64,000 nucleotides of DNA, taken from positions 1-64,000 of the forward strand of contig OY781040.1 in assembly GCA_963676095.1 (NCBI GenBank). The letters are read 5' to 3'. The notes under the pieces are model-generated. The model ran no database searches. It was given only the letters and a program-made list of their open reading frames with translations, and had not been told where the DNA came from. The first letter of the stretch is position 1; every line of letters begins with the position of its first letter. This DNA is from G963676095 sp963676095. Its GTDB lineage: Bacteria > Bacteroidota > Bacteroidia > Bacteroidales > Prolixibacteraceae. This document shows positions 23,972 to 32,573 of this stretch, in pieces. A program made the translations under genes and the position numbers.

Positions 23972-24556
23972 TTGAATAACAAAGAGTCAGAGATACTACT
24001 AATTAGAAATTTTAAGAAAGGAAACGAGCAGGCCTTCGAAGAGCTTTTTAAAAAATATCACAGGCCTCTTTATGCTTTTATTTTTAGCCTGACAAAGTCA
24101 AAGGAAGATGCGGAAGAAATTGTACAGAATGCTTTTATAAAAATATGGGAAAACAAAACTTTTTTCAAAGAGGAATATCCGTTTGAATCTTATCTCTTCA
24201 AAATTGCAAAAAATGATTTTCTCAATTATGCCCGGAAAAAAATAAACCGCCGTATTTTTGAACAAAATTTCGAGATATTTAGCCAGGCCGCAGAAAATGA
24301 TGCGGACAGTTATGTATTGTTTAAAGAAACAAAGCTTATAATAGACAATATCATTAAGTCGATGCCCCCTAAACGTCGTGAAATATTTATCCTGCAAAAA
24401 ATAGAAGGGCTTACAAGAAAAGAAATCAGCGAGAAACTCAGCCTTTCCATAATAACTGTCGACAGCCATTTGATGAAAGCAAACCAGCAATTTATTTCAG
24501 AGCTGAAAAAGCTCAGCATCCTCATTCTCATCCTCATTATCAGGATCAGAATTTGA
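23972..24556 (+). CDS. ECF RNA polymerase sigma factor (locus 1)
   Basis: 194 residues. Sigma-70 region 2 spans about 10-80 (N-E-Q-A-F-E-E-L-F-K-K-Y-H...E-D-A-E-E-I-V-Q-N-A-F-I-K-I-W) and region 4 about 128-180 (M-P-P-K-R-R-E-I-F-I-L...L-T-R-K-E-I-S-E-K-L-S-L-S). It should activate the susC operon downstream when released by the FecR protein. The start is TTG at 23972; no ATG or GTG lies between the upstream promoter and region 2. The C-terminus is odd: a CTCATT/CTCATC repeat encodes I-L-I-L-I-L-I-I-R-I-R-I, absent from the other two sigma factors here. The anti-sigma gene follows after 84 nt. Confidence 0.93.
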   Translation: MNNKESEILLIRNFKKGNEQAFEELFKKYHRPLYAFIFSLTKSKEDAEEIVQNAFIKIWENKTFFKEEYPFESYLFKIAKNDFLNYARKKINRRIFEQNFEIFSQAAENDADSYVLFKETKLIIDNIIKSMPPKRREIFILQKIEGLTRKEISEKLSLSIITVDSHLMKANQQFISELKKLSILILILIIRIRI

Positions 24557-24640
24557 TTATCCGCAAAAAATTTTATTTTTTCCATCCCGGACTCATAGTT
24601 TTTCCTATTTCAGGTGTATTCCTTTTGAAAAACCTGATTT

Positions 24641-25684
24641 ATGGAAAATAAAGAAAAGCACATCGGCTTGTTGCAAAAACTTTTTGACCAAAAAGATCTC
24701 AGCTCCGAAGAACTAAAAATGCTTTTTCGCATATTCAACAGTGAGAAAGGCAACATAGAAATCAGGGACCTCCTGGATAAGTTTAGGACAAAACCTTCTG
24801 AAACAAACTTTGAAGATATCGATTCAAAAAAGATTTTCTTAGAGATTAAATCCGCTATCCGCTATAAACAATTCCAAAGCAACCACAAGCTCAAAGTATT
24901 TTATCAATGGACTTCTGCCATTGCAGCAGTTTTGCTTTTGGCCCTACTGATCAGCGGAATCCTCTTTCTGGATGTACAAATAAAAGGAAACAAAATAATT
25001 AATCTCACAGAAATCTCGGCACCGGAAGGTAAGATCAGGCATATCAGACTGGCTGACGGGACTTCTGTCTGGATGAACCCAGGTTCTTCACTGGTTTACT
25101 CGTCAGAATTAGGAAGTAAAAAAATCAGGGACGTCAGATTATGGGGACAGGCTTTTTTTGAGGTGGCCAAAGATGAAAAACACCCGTTTATACTTCAACT
25201 CGGGGATATCGGCGTGAAAGTAACCGGGACCAGCTTCAATGCTTCAAATTATAAAGACGATTCCCAAGTTGAAGTCGTCCTGAAAACAGGACATGTAAAA
25301 TTGTTCCGGGGTTATTACAAAGATGCTGAAGAATTCGTAAAGCTTGAACCTGGAGAGATTGCAGAATATGACAAAGGCAAGGCCGAATTTACAGTTCACA
25401 GAGTGGATGTAGGCAAGTATACAGCATGGATGAATGGCATGCTGATTTTCAGGGACGACCTGATGTCTGAAGTATTCCGCCAGCTCGAAAGATGGTATAA
25501 CATAAAAATCGTTGTGACCGATCCGAAGATAAACAACTACCTGTACACGGCAACAATTAAAAATGAAAGTCTTGATCAAATCTTAAAACTTCTGGAATAT
25601 ACTTCCCAGTTGAAATATGAAGTTATAAAGAATAATCCGGCAGAAAAACGGAAACAAACCATTTTAATATCAGCAAAAAACTAA
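24641..25684 (+). CDS. FecR-family anti-sigma factor (locus 1)
   Basis: 347 residues with the usual three parts. Residues 1-85 are cytoplasmic and helical and should hold the sigma factor. A single membrane helix lies near 87-110 (A-I-A-A-V-L-L-L-A-L-L-I-S-G). The periplasmic FecR beta domain (about 125-225) contains R-L-A-D-G-T-S-V-W-M-N-P-G-S-S-L and F-E-V-A-K-D-E-K-H-P-F. A C-terminal DUF4974 domain (about 262-335) contains W-M-N-G-M-L-I-F and L-D-Q-I-L-K-L-L-E-Y-T. In this system the STN domain of the partner SusC signals to FecR, which frees the sigma factor. Followed by a 141-nt gap with a candidate antisense RNA. Confidence 0.93.
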   Translation: MENKEKHIGLLQKLFDQKDLSSEELKMLFRIFNSEKGNIEIRDLLDKFRTKPSETNFEDIDSKKIFLEIKSAIRYKQFQSNHKLKVFYQWTSAIAAVLLLALLISGILFLDVQIKGNKIINLTEISAPEGKIRHIRLADGTSVWMNPGSSLVYSSELGSKKIRDVRLWGQAFFEVAKDEKHPFILQLGDIGVKVTGTSFNASNYKDDSQVEVVLKTGHVKLFRGYYKDAEEFVKLEPGEIAEYDKGKAEFTVHRVDVGKYTAWMNGMLIFRDDLMSEVFRQLERWYNIKIVVTDPKINNYLYTATIKNESLDQILKLLEYTSQLKYEVIKNNPAEKRKQTILISAKN

Positions 25685-25721
25685 TAAACAATAAATTAAA
25701 AAATAATGCCAATGAAGTGAA

Positions 25722-25815
25722 CAAAAAAAGGAGATGATTAGACATCTCCCTTTAAAAGGAACCGAAATGTTACCAGCACACGGTTCCTTCCAACTTGAAC
25801 GTTACATTCAAATAT
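25722..25815 (-). ncRNA. Candidate cis-antisense small RNA in the susC leader (locus 1)
   Basis: Read on the minus strand, the gap before susC has an upstream hairpin (GGAACCG/CGGTTCC, 25758-25764 with 25781-25787). It is followed by a terminator-like hairpin (25743-25749 with 25730-25736) and a T7 run (complement of 25723-25729). A near-match to the -7 promoter box, TAATTTCG, overlaps the susC start codon on this strand. The other two susC loci in the window have the same arrangement. Boundaries are estimates. Confidence 0.45.
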
Positions 25816-25825
25816 TTACGAAATT

Positions 25826-28800
25826 ATGAAAAAAAACTATTTAATGATGATTTTCATGCTAAATAAGGCATGGAGGTCGAAACTATTGAGAACTATGAGG
25901 ATAACAATAACAATTTGTTTGTTATGGGTGTCTCAGGTACTGGCGCTCAACACCTATTCTCAAAACACACGCTTATCGCTAAACTATTCGAATATTTCCA
26001 TTCGTAAAGTTTTACAGGAAATAGAAGATCAAACGGACTTTTATTTCATGTATAACGGTAAGTTTGTCGATGTAGAAAGAAATGTAAGCATAAAAGTAAA
26101 CGACCAGCCTTTAACGGAAGTGCTGGACAAATTATTTGTCGGAACCGGAATTTCCTACAAAATTGAAGACCGGCAAATTGCCCTGACCGAAGGCGATATG
26201 TCTTTACCCATACAGCAAAATCACTCAGTTACAGGGAAAGTGACAGGGTCCAACGGGGAACCTGTACCGGGAGCAACCGTTGTGGTGAAAGGAACTACAA
26301 ATGGTACAATAACCGATCTCAATGGTAAATTCAGCATGTCAAATGTTCCAAGAGACGCAACACTGATCATCTCGTTTGTCGGCATGAAATCAGCAGAAAT
26401 TGAACTTGCGGGACAAACCAGCGTGCAGGTTATCCTTGAAGAAGAAACGATCGGGCTTGAAGAAGTTGTTGCCATCGGTTATGGTGTCCAAAAAAAGAAA
26501 CTGGTTACAGGTTCAACAGTCCAGGTTAGTGGCGACGACATACAAAAGCTGAATACCATAAGCGCTCTGGGAGCCTTGCAAAGCCAAACCCCGGGGGTAA
26601 GCATTATCCAAAGCTCAGGTATGCCGGGAGAAGGTTATAAAGTAACGGTCCGGGGACTGGGAACAACCGGCACCTCAACACCGCTCTATGTTATAGACGG
26701 AGTAGCGGGACAAGACATCAATGCACTGAATCCTGCAGATATCGAATCGGTCGATGTGTTAAAAGATGCTGCTTCCTCCGCTATTTACGGGGCACGTGGT
26801 GCCAATGGCGTCATCCTGGTAACGACCAAACAGGGGACTGCCGGAAAAATGCAAATAACCTATGATGGGTACTACGGAATTCAAAATCCCTATAAAGTAG
26901 CCCCGCTTCTCAACGCGAAGGAATACATGACCATTCTCGATGAAGTCAACTTTAACGAAGGGCTTGATCCTTACGACTGGGAAACATTAATCCCTGATCT
27001 GTATAACAAAATTGAAAATGAGGGTTGGAATGGGACAAACTGGCTGAGTGAAATCCGGAAAAAGAATGCGGCTATTCAAAATCATGCCGTCAATATTGTG
27101 GGAGGAAATAATATTTCCAATTTCTCGATCGGTTTTTCTTACTCAGATCAGTCAGGAATCTACGGAAAACCTGTCGAACCTGAGTTTCAAAGATATACTT
27201 TCAGAATTAATTCCCAGCACAAGTTGATGAAAAGCAAAAGAGGGTTTGACCTGGTCCGGGTTGGCGAAAACCTGAATTACAATTACAACACGAAACAGGG
27301 GATCGGTATCGGGAACATCTACTGGAACGACATCCACAACATGCTGGTAGCATGCCCTTTAATGCCCGTATACAATGATGGTGGAGAATATTGGGACACG
27401 GATGACAACTCCAGCTCAGGACTCGATCAAATCAATGCGGATATGGCCAATCCCATAGCAGACATGGTGTATGAACGCGGCGAAAATTTAACAAAGAATT
27501 ACGAACTGCAGGCCAATGCCTATATTGAGATCCAACCCATAAAAAACCTGATTTACAAAAGCAGTTTCGGATACAAACTGAGTGCAAGCAGTTACCGCCA
27601 GTACACACCGGAATACGATCTTTCCCAATCGACAATGAACTCGGAGGACCAAGTCACGCAAAGCATGAGTGTAGGACACAACTGGACCTGGGAAAATACG
27701 GTCGCCTATTCCTTCAAAATGCACGAACATTCATTTAATGCACTTATCGGCCAGTCTCTTGAAAAATGGGGGATGGGAGAAGGTATGAGCGTTACAAATG
27801 CGAATTCACTGTTCGATGATTTTGATCATGCTTACCTGGACAACACGCAAGGTCTAACCTCAGGTGTAACCTCCATTTCCGGATATCCCTGGGACGAAGG
27901 GGGAATCGCTTCGTTTTTCGGTCGTGTAAATTATAATTACCAGGAAACCTACATGGCTTCTGCTATTATGCGCGCCGATGGATCCTCGAATTTTGCAAGA
28001 GGTCACCGCTGGGGTTATTTCCCATCAGTATCAGCAGGATGGGTTATCTCGAACGAATCATTCATGAAAAGCACCTCTGGCTGGATGAATTTTCTAAAGC
28101 TCCGTGCTAGCTGGGGCCAAAACGGGAACTGCGACATTGATAATTATCAATATCTCGCCACGGTATCATTCGATGATTCCAATGCTTATTCTTTCGGAAA
28201 TTCGAAAGATTCGCAAACAACAGGTGGTTATGCTGACATTCTTCCCAACGAGGATATCACCTGGGAAACCTCTGAACAGCTCGACTTCGGATTTGACTCC
28301 CGTTTCCTGAATTCACGTCTGGGACTCACCGTCGACTGGTACAAAAAAACCACGAAAGACTGGCTCGTTGATGCTCCGACACTGGCTTCATACGGAACCG
28401 GCTCTCCTTACATCAACGGAGGTGACGTTCAGAACAAAGGTTTTGAAATTGCGCTGAACTGGAATGACAATGCCGGAGAATTCACCTACGGACTGAACCT
28501 GAACGTGGCAACCAACAAGAATAAGGTCACCCGTATCGCCAACGGCGAAGGGATCATTCATGGTGAAACGAATGTACTAAGTCAGGGAACTGATGAAATG
28601 TACCGGGCAGAAGTCGGTAAACCCATTGGTTATTTCTGGGGCTATAAAACCAATGGCGTATTCCAGAATGCTGAACAGATCGAGAATACAAAGGCTATCC
28701 TGCAATCCGACCCGCAACCGGGAGACCTGATTTTTGCCGACACCAACGGTGACGGCAGCATCACGGAGGACGATAAATGCGAAATAGGCAACCCTCATCC

Positions 28801-29290
28801 GGATGTTACCATGGGATTTAGCTTCAACCTGGGATATAAAGGATTCGACCTTACCGTCACGACAAACGGCGCTTTCGGCCAACAGATTGCCAAATCGTAC
28901 CGTTCGTTTGCCGATTCAAAAACCCAGAACTATACCACTGATATTTTCGGTCGCTGGCATGGAGAAGGGACTTCCAATAAACTTCCCCGCCTGACCAGCG
29001 GAAGCAATACCAACTGGCAGGAAATTTCTGATATCTATATCGAAAACGGGGATTATGTAAAAATACAAAATATCACTTTCGGATATGACTTCAAAAAATT
29101 ATTCCCTAAGATCCCGCTGGTCCAGGCACGCCTATACCTGACTGCTCAAAACCTTTACACGTTTACCGGCTATTCCGGGATGGACCCGGAAATTGGTTAT
29201 GGATACGATGAAAGCTGGGTCTCAGGAATTGACCTTGGATTCTATCCAAGCCCAAGAACTTACCTGCTAGGTATTAACCTCAAATTTTAA
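25826..29290 (+). CDS. SusC/RagA-family TonB-dependent outer membrane transporter (locus 1)
   Basis: 1154 residues. An N-terminal signal region is followed by an STN domain (about 50-118), which marks receptors that signal to a FecR/ECF pair. Then come a carboxypeptidase-regulatory-like domain (about 133-210, V-T-G-K-V-T-G-S-N-G-E-P-V-P-G-A-T) and a TonB-box-like stretch with the family signature V-V-A-I-G-Y-G-V-Q-K-K (about 214). The plug follows (I-E-S-V-D-V-L-K-D-A-A-S-S-A-I-Y-G-A-R-G-A-N-G-V), then the 22-strand barrel ending in L-G-I-N-L-K-F. It imports a ligand with its SusD partner 11 nt downstream. No carbohydrate enzyme is visible in this locus, so the substrate is unknown. Confidence 0.95.
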   Translation: MKKNYLMMIFMLNKAWRSKLLRTMRITITICLLWVSQVLALNTYSQNTRLSLNYSNISIRKVLQEIEDQTDFYFMYNGKFVDVERNVSIKVNDQPLTEVLDKLFVGTGISYKIEDRQIALTEGDMSLPIQQNHSVTGKVTGSNGEPVPGATVVVKGTTNGTITDLNGKFSMSNVPRDATLIISFVGMKSAEIELAGQTSVQVILEEETIGLEEVVAIGYGVQKKKLVTGSTVQVSGDDIQKLNTISALGALQSQTPGVSIIQSSGMPGEGYKVTVRGLGTTGTSTPLYVIDGVAGQDINALNPADIESVDVLKDAASSAIYGARGANGVILVTTKQGTAGKMQITYDGYYGIQNPYKVAPLLNAKEYMTILDEVNFNEGLDPYDWETLIPDLYNKIENEGWNGTNWLSEIRKKNAAIQNHAVNIVGGNNISNFSIGFSYSDQSGIYGKPVEPEFQRYTFRINSQHKLMKSKRGFDLVRVGENLNYNYNTKQGIGIGNIYWNDIHNMLVACPLMPVYNDGGEYWDTDDNSSSGLDQINADMANPIADMVYERGENLTKNYELQANAYIEIQPIKNLIYKSSFGYKLSASSYRQYTPEYDLSQSTMNSEDQVTQSMSVGHNWTWENTVAYSFKMHEHSFNALIGQSLEKWGMGEGMSVTNANSLFDDFDHAYLDNTQGLTSGVTSISGYPWDEGGIASFFGRVNYNYQETYMASAIMRADGSSNFARGHRWGYFPSVSAGWVISNESFMKSTSGWMNFLKLRASWGQNGNCDIDNYQYLATVSFDDSNAYSFGNSKDSQTTGGYADILPNEDITWETSEQLDFGFDSRFLNSRLGLTVDWYKKTTKDWLVDAPTLASYGTGSPYINGGDVQNKGFEIALNWNDNAGEFTYGLNLNVATNKNKVTRIANGEGIIHGETNVLSQGTDEMYRAEVGKPIGYFWGYKTNGVFQNAEQIENTKAILQSDPQPGDLIFADTNGDGSITEDDKCEIGNPHPDVTMGFSFNLGYKGFDLTVTTNGAFGQQIAKSYRSFADSKTQNYTTDIFGRWHGEGTSNKLPRLTSGSNTNWQEISDIYIENGDYVKIQNITFGYDFKKLFPKIPLVQARLYLTAQNLYTFTGYSGMDPEIGYGYDESWVSGIDLGFYPSPRTYLLGINLKF

Positions 29291-29301
29291 AATTTACCGG
29301 T

Positions 29302-31014
29302 ATGAAGAATTTTATATACATCATTGTTGCAACAACCTCGCTGTTGCTAATGAGTTGCGAAGATTTTCTCGATACAAGCAACGCCACCAAAAAAAATACA
29401 TCCAACTGGCCTGAAACCGTTGAAGATGCCGAACAATTACTGGCCGGGATTTATTCGACCCTGAATTTAGCGACTGAAAACCCGCAGGAATCTTATTTCT
29501 ATGCTGCAGAACTCGCCTCTGACGACCGTTTTGGCGGTGGTGGCGAAAACGACAAACTGATGCAGGCCCTCGATCTGCTGATGAACTACCAGAGCAGCAT
29601 GCTTGAAGATTTCTGGGAAGCACGTTACAAGGGCATAAACCGGGCCAACAACGGCATAGAAACTCTTGCCAATTGCACAGGATGGGAAAGCGACTCTCAA
29701 CGTGACCAGTTTATAGGGGAGGCTTATTTCATGAGGGCATTCTTCTATTTTGAAATGGCATCCTTCTGGGGCCAGGTACCTCTTGTAACGACAACGGAAG
29801 CCGTTAACCTACCCAAGGCCGAACCGGAGGAATTGTATGCCCAAATTGCGTCCGACCTAAAAAATGCCATTGAGCTCATGTACGACAAACCTTATACCTA
29901 TGTCGAATCCGGTCATGCGACCAAATGGGCAGCAGAAGCACTCATGGCCCGCGTTTTTCTGTTTTACACAGGCTACTACAGTGCCTCAGAGCTTCCTCTT
30001 ACCGATGGGGGAACAGTTACAAAATCGGAAGTCGTCTCCTGGCTGGAAGACTGCATCGCAAACAGCGGGCATGAACTGGTGGCCGACTTCAGGGAATTAT
30101 GGCCCTATACCAATAAATACACGGTAGAGGATTATGATTACACGAAAGGACAAGGCCTTGAATGGGTCGAGGATGACGGGGCTGTAAACCCTGAAACCAT
30201 ATTCTCTATCAAGTACTCGAACTTTGCCAGCTGGAATACAACAATCGGTTATGCCAACGAATATGTCCTGCATTTCGGCCTTCGCGGAGGACAGGCTTAT
30301 GCCAATACTTTCCCGTTTGGCCAGGGATGGGGCGCCGGACCGGTCAACCCGACACTCTGGGACGACTGGAAATCAGCTGAACCTAATGACATACGTCGTA
30401 AAGCATCGATCATTGAAATCCCCAGCGAACTTCCGGACTATACAAAAGGCGGTTGGTCCGATTTTGTGCAGGAAACAGACTATGCTGTGAAGAAATATAT
30501 GCCTGTTACGGCCTACGACAGCGATAACAGCTCTTACGTTTCGGATTACAGCGTTTTAATGTTTGGCACCACTGACGACATGCAGCTCGACCATACGCAG
30601 GACCTGATCCTGATCCGTCTGTCCGATGTTTACCTGATGCACTCCGAACTGACTGAAACCAATACCTATTTAAACAAGGTAAGAGAGCGGGCCGGTCTGG
30701 ACGATGAAGCATATTCACTGACGAATCTACAGAATGAACGACGCTGGGAACTGGCTTTCGAAGGCATCCGCTGGAACGATATCCGCCGCTGGGGCATAGC
30801 TGCCGACGTCCTTCAGGACCAGATTGGAGTCGATTGTTATTACAAGGGAACCGCAGATGTTACCAAATCGTTCGGTGGCGGTTATGCATCCAGGTATAAC
30901 GCGACAGGCGGGTTCTTCCCGATACCCGATGAAGAAATTTCCCTTTCGGACGGGGTACTGGTTCAGAATGACGGCTGGGACACCAATAATTCTGAATATA
31001 CCGGGTGGAAATAA
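29302..31014 (+). CDS. SusD/RagB-family surface lipoprotein (locus 1)
   Basis: 570 residues. Lipoprotein signal L-L-L-M-S-C with Cys at about 19, then E-D-F, the acidic start that directs Bacteroidota lipoproteins to the cell surface. A TPR-rich SusD fold follows: A-E-Q-L-L-A-G-I-Y early, F-I-G-E-A-Y-F-M-R-A-F-F-Y-F-E-M-A near 135-155, and the C-terminal R-W-E-L-A-F-E-G-I-R-W-N-D-I-R-R-W-G near 477-495, with a closing P-I-P-D-E-E-I. SusD proteins act as the lid over SusC and capture the ligand. Coupled to susC with an 11-nt gap. Confidence 0.95.
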   Translation: MKNFIYIIVATTSLLLMSCEDFLDTSNATKKNTSNWPETVEDAEQLLAGIYSTLNLATENPQESYFYAAELASDDRFGGGGENDKLMQALDLLMNYQSSMLEDFWEARYKGINRANNGIETLANCTGWESDSQRDQFIGEAYFMRAFFYFEMASFWGQVPLVTTTEAVNLPKAEPEELYAQIASDLKNAIELMYDKPYTYVESGHATKWAAEALMARVFLFYTGYYSASELPLTDGGTVTKSEVVSWLEDCIANSGHELVADFRELWPYTNKYTVEDYDYTKGQGLEWVEDDGAVNPETIFSIKYSNFASWNTTIGYANEYVLHFGLRGGQAYANTFPFGQGWGAGPVNPTLWDDWKSAEPNDIRRKASIIEIPSELPDYTKGGWSDFVQETDYAVKKYMPVTAYDSDNSSYVSDYSVLMFGTTDDMQLDHTQDLILIRLSDVYLMHSELTETNTYLNKVRERAGLDDEAYSLTNLQNERRWELAFEGIRWNDIRRWGIAADVLQDQIGVDCYYKGTADVTKSFGGGYASRYNATGGFFPIPDEEISLSDGVLVQNDGWDTNNSEYTGWK

Positions 31015-31063
31015 CCTGAAGCTATCAATTTAAATATTGAAACTCAATTTTAAATTTAAACAG

Positions 31064-31900
31064 ATGAAAAAAACAAGTATATATATGCTGTTCATACTGA
31101 TGATGACGCTATTGGCCTGCGATCCGGTAGAGGACAGGGATTCAATCGGTGGCGAAATTTCCGCTGACGAGTTGGAAATATCGGCAAGCCCGGTTATAGT
31201 TGACGGAAAGAACTCGAATAAAGTGATCCTGAGAAACGATAGCCCGGTCCTGGCATCATGGAATTACGGACTGGGGACAACGCAAAGCAGTTATGATACC
31301 GTTCTGATGGTGGTAACAGGAACTGCAAAAATTTCATTTACAGGCCTTAATCCGAACGGAACAGAAATCACAAAAGATCTGGAGGTAACGGTAGACACCC
31401 TGGCCTATGAGGTTCCTGCACAATGGGGCTATCTCTGCGGCAGCGGAGAAAAAAAATGGGTGTGGGACAAAACTGCAACTTCCTGCTTTGGAAATGGAAG
31501 TTATCTTCAAAATACCTCTCCTGGATGGTGGGCCTTGACAGTTGCAGATATTAACGACCAAGCTTCGGGCGAAGGAGATGGGGCCTATATGATCTTCTCG
31601 ACCAATGGCGCTACCTTAACGAAATACCTGACAGATGGCACAAGTGTATCGGGAACTTTCTCTTTCGACATGACAGCAACAACTCTTGACAGCAACGGAG
31701 ATGTCTGGGCCGAAGGTACTCTCAATACCAGCAGTGTCACCGTTCTTTGTGGTATTTCAATAAATGAGAACAAAGCTAAGGTATATGATTATGATATTCT
31801 TTCTTTGGATGATGAAACAATGACGCTCTCATATCATGCTGATGGTGCATCATCCGGAAGCGAAGCTTGGTTCTGGTTATTCCGTGCAGCAGATGAATAA
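31064..31900 (+). CDS. Surface lipoprotein, SusE-like position (candidate ligand-binding protein)
   Basis: About 278 residues from ATG 31064, chosen over TTG 31037 because it opens a normal lipoprotein signal (M-K-K-T-S-I-Y...L-L-A-C). D-P-V-E-D-R-D after the cysteine suggests surface display. A short Ig/PKD-like domain (about 35-120) is followed by a beta-rich C-terminal domain (about 130-278) opening with G-E-K-K-W-V-W-D and containing G-W-W-A-L and a W-x-W-L-F ending, a pattern I know from SusE-position proteins of Bacteroides PULs. It likely binds the ligand at the surface. A hairpin 10 nt after its stop probably separates the susC-susD unit from the genes that follow. Confidence 0.75.
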   Translation: MKKTSIYMLFILMMTLLACDPVEDRDSIGGEISADELEISASPVIVDGKNSNKVILRNDSPVLASWNYGLGTTQSSYDTVLMVVTGTAKISFTGLNPNGTEITKDLEVTVDTLAYEVPAQWGYLCGSGEKKWVWDKTATSCFGNGSYLQNTSPGWWALTVADINDQASGEGDGAYMIFSTNGATLTKYLTDGTSVSGTFSFDMTATTLDSNGDVWAEGTLNTSSVTVLCGISINENKAKVYDYDILSLDDETMTLSYHADGASSGSEAWFWLFRAADE

Positions 31901-31910
31901 TAAATATTAT

Positions 31911-31944
31911 CAGGAGGATGAGCATGTTATTGTTCACCCTCCTG
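31911..31944 (+). terminator. Hairpin after the SusC-SusD-lipoprotein unit
   Basis: CAGGAGGATGAG (31911-31922) pairs, with G-U pairs and one imperfect pair, with the arm ending CACCCTCCTG (31935-31944). Downstream sequence is T-rich but lacks a strong T-run, so partial termination or RNA stabilisation is more likely than a full stop. Confidence 0.5.
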
Positions 31945-31967
31945 TATTCTTATACAATAATCCTATC

Positions 31968-32555
31968 ATGCTTAAGTATCTCATTTTTATAGCTCTAATT
32001 ATTACCGGATGCCATTCGAAACAACATTACAGAATGGATGGACATTTAGAAAGTCCTCAATATGACGGAGAAAAAATTTATTTAGTTCCATTTAAAAATC
32101 CCGCTGTACAAAAATTCGATTCAGCAATTGTAAAAAACAGTCACTTCTCATTTGATGGATTTATCACAAAACCAGAAATTGAGATATTAAGATCAAGACC
32201 TCAGCTGAGATTAAAGCTCCAACAGCTATTGGTAGTAAAAGAACCTGGGAAAATTATAGTTTCACTCGGTAAGCAAAGCTCTTCGAGAGGGACTCCATTA
32301 AATGATTCTTTAGAATATTGGAAGGAAAATAAAATTAAAAATGACAGTCTCCTTTTCTCATTAAGATTAAGATTAAAATATAAATCAGAAAAATCTAGAA
32401 ACAAAAATAAAATTGAAAGACAGGCGGATTCCCTTGAAAAATATATAAATGAATTCCATTTTAATTTTGTGAAAAATAACAAAAATAATGTTGTCGGAGA
32501 AATGGTAAATAGGATGGTCGGAAGCTCATTCGACCCGGAACAAAAAAAAATTTAA
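31968..32555 (+). CDS. DUF4369-like lipoprotein
   Basis: 195 residues from ATG 31968, chosen because it opens directly on a lipoprotein signal (M-L-K-Y-L-I-F-I-A-L-I-I-T-G-C). After Cys comes H-S-K-Q, without acids, so it probably stays on the periplasmic side. The next ~90 residues match the DUF4369 pattern (M-D-G-H-L-E-S...G-E-K-I-Y-L-V-P-F, D-S-A-I-V-K-N-S-H-F-S-F-D-G). This domain usually precedes a thioredoxin domain, but here the protein ends in a very basic helical tail (about 120-180) with no C-x-x-C. A/T-rich codon use differs from neighbours. First gene of the duplicated-module operon. Confidence 0.75.
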   Translation: MLKYLIFIALIITGCHSKQHYRMDGHLESPQYDGEKIYLVPFKNPAVQKFDSAIVKNSHFSFDGFITKPEIEILRSRPQLRLKLQQLLVVKEPGKIIVSLGKQSSSRGTPLNDSLEYWKENKIKNDSLLFSLRLRLKYKSEKSRNKNKIERQADSLEKYINEFHFNFVKNNKNNVVGEMVNRMVGSSFDPEQKKI

Positions 32556-32573
32556 ATTTCCCTCAACTGAATT

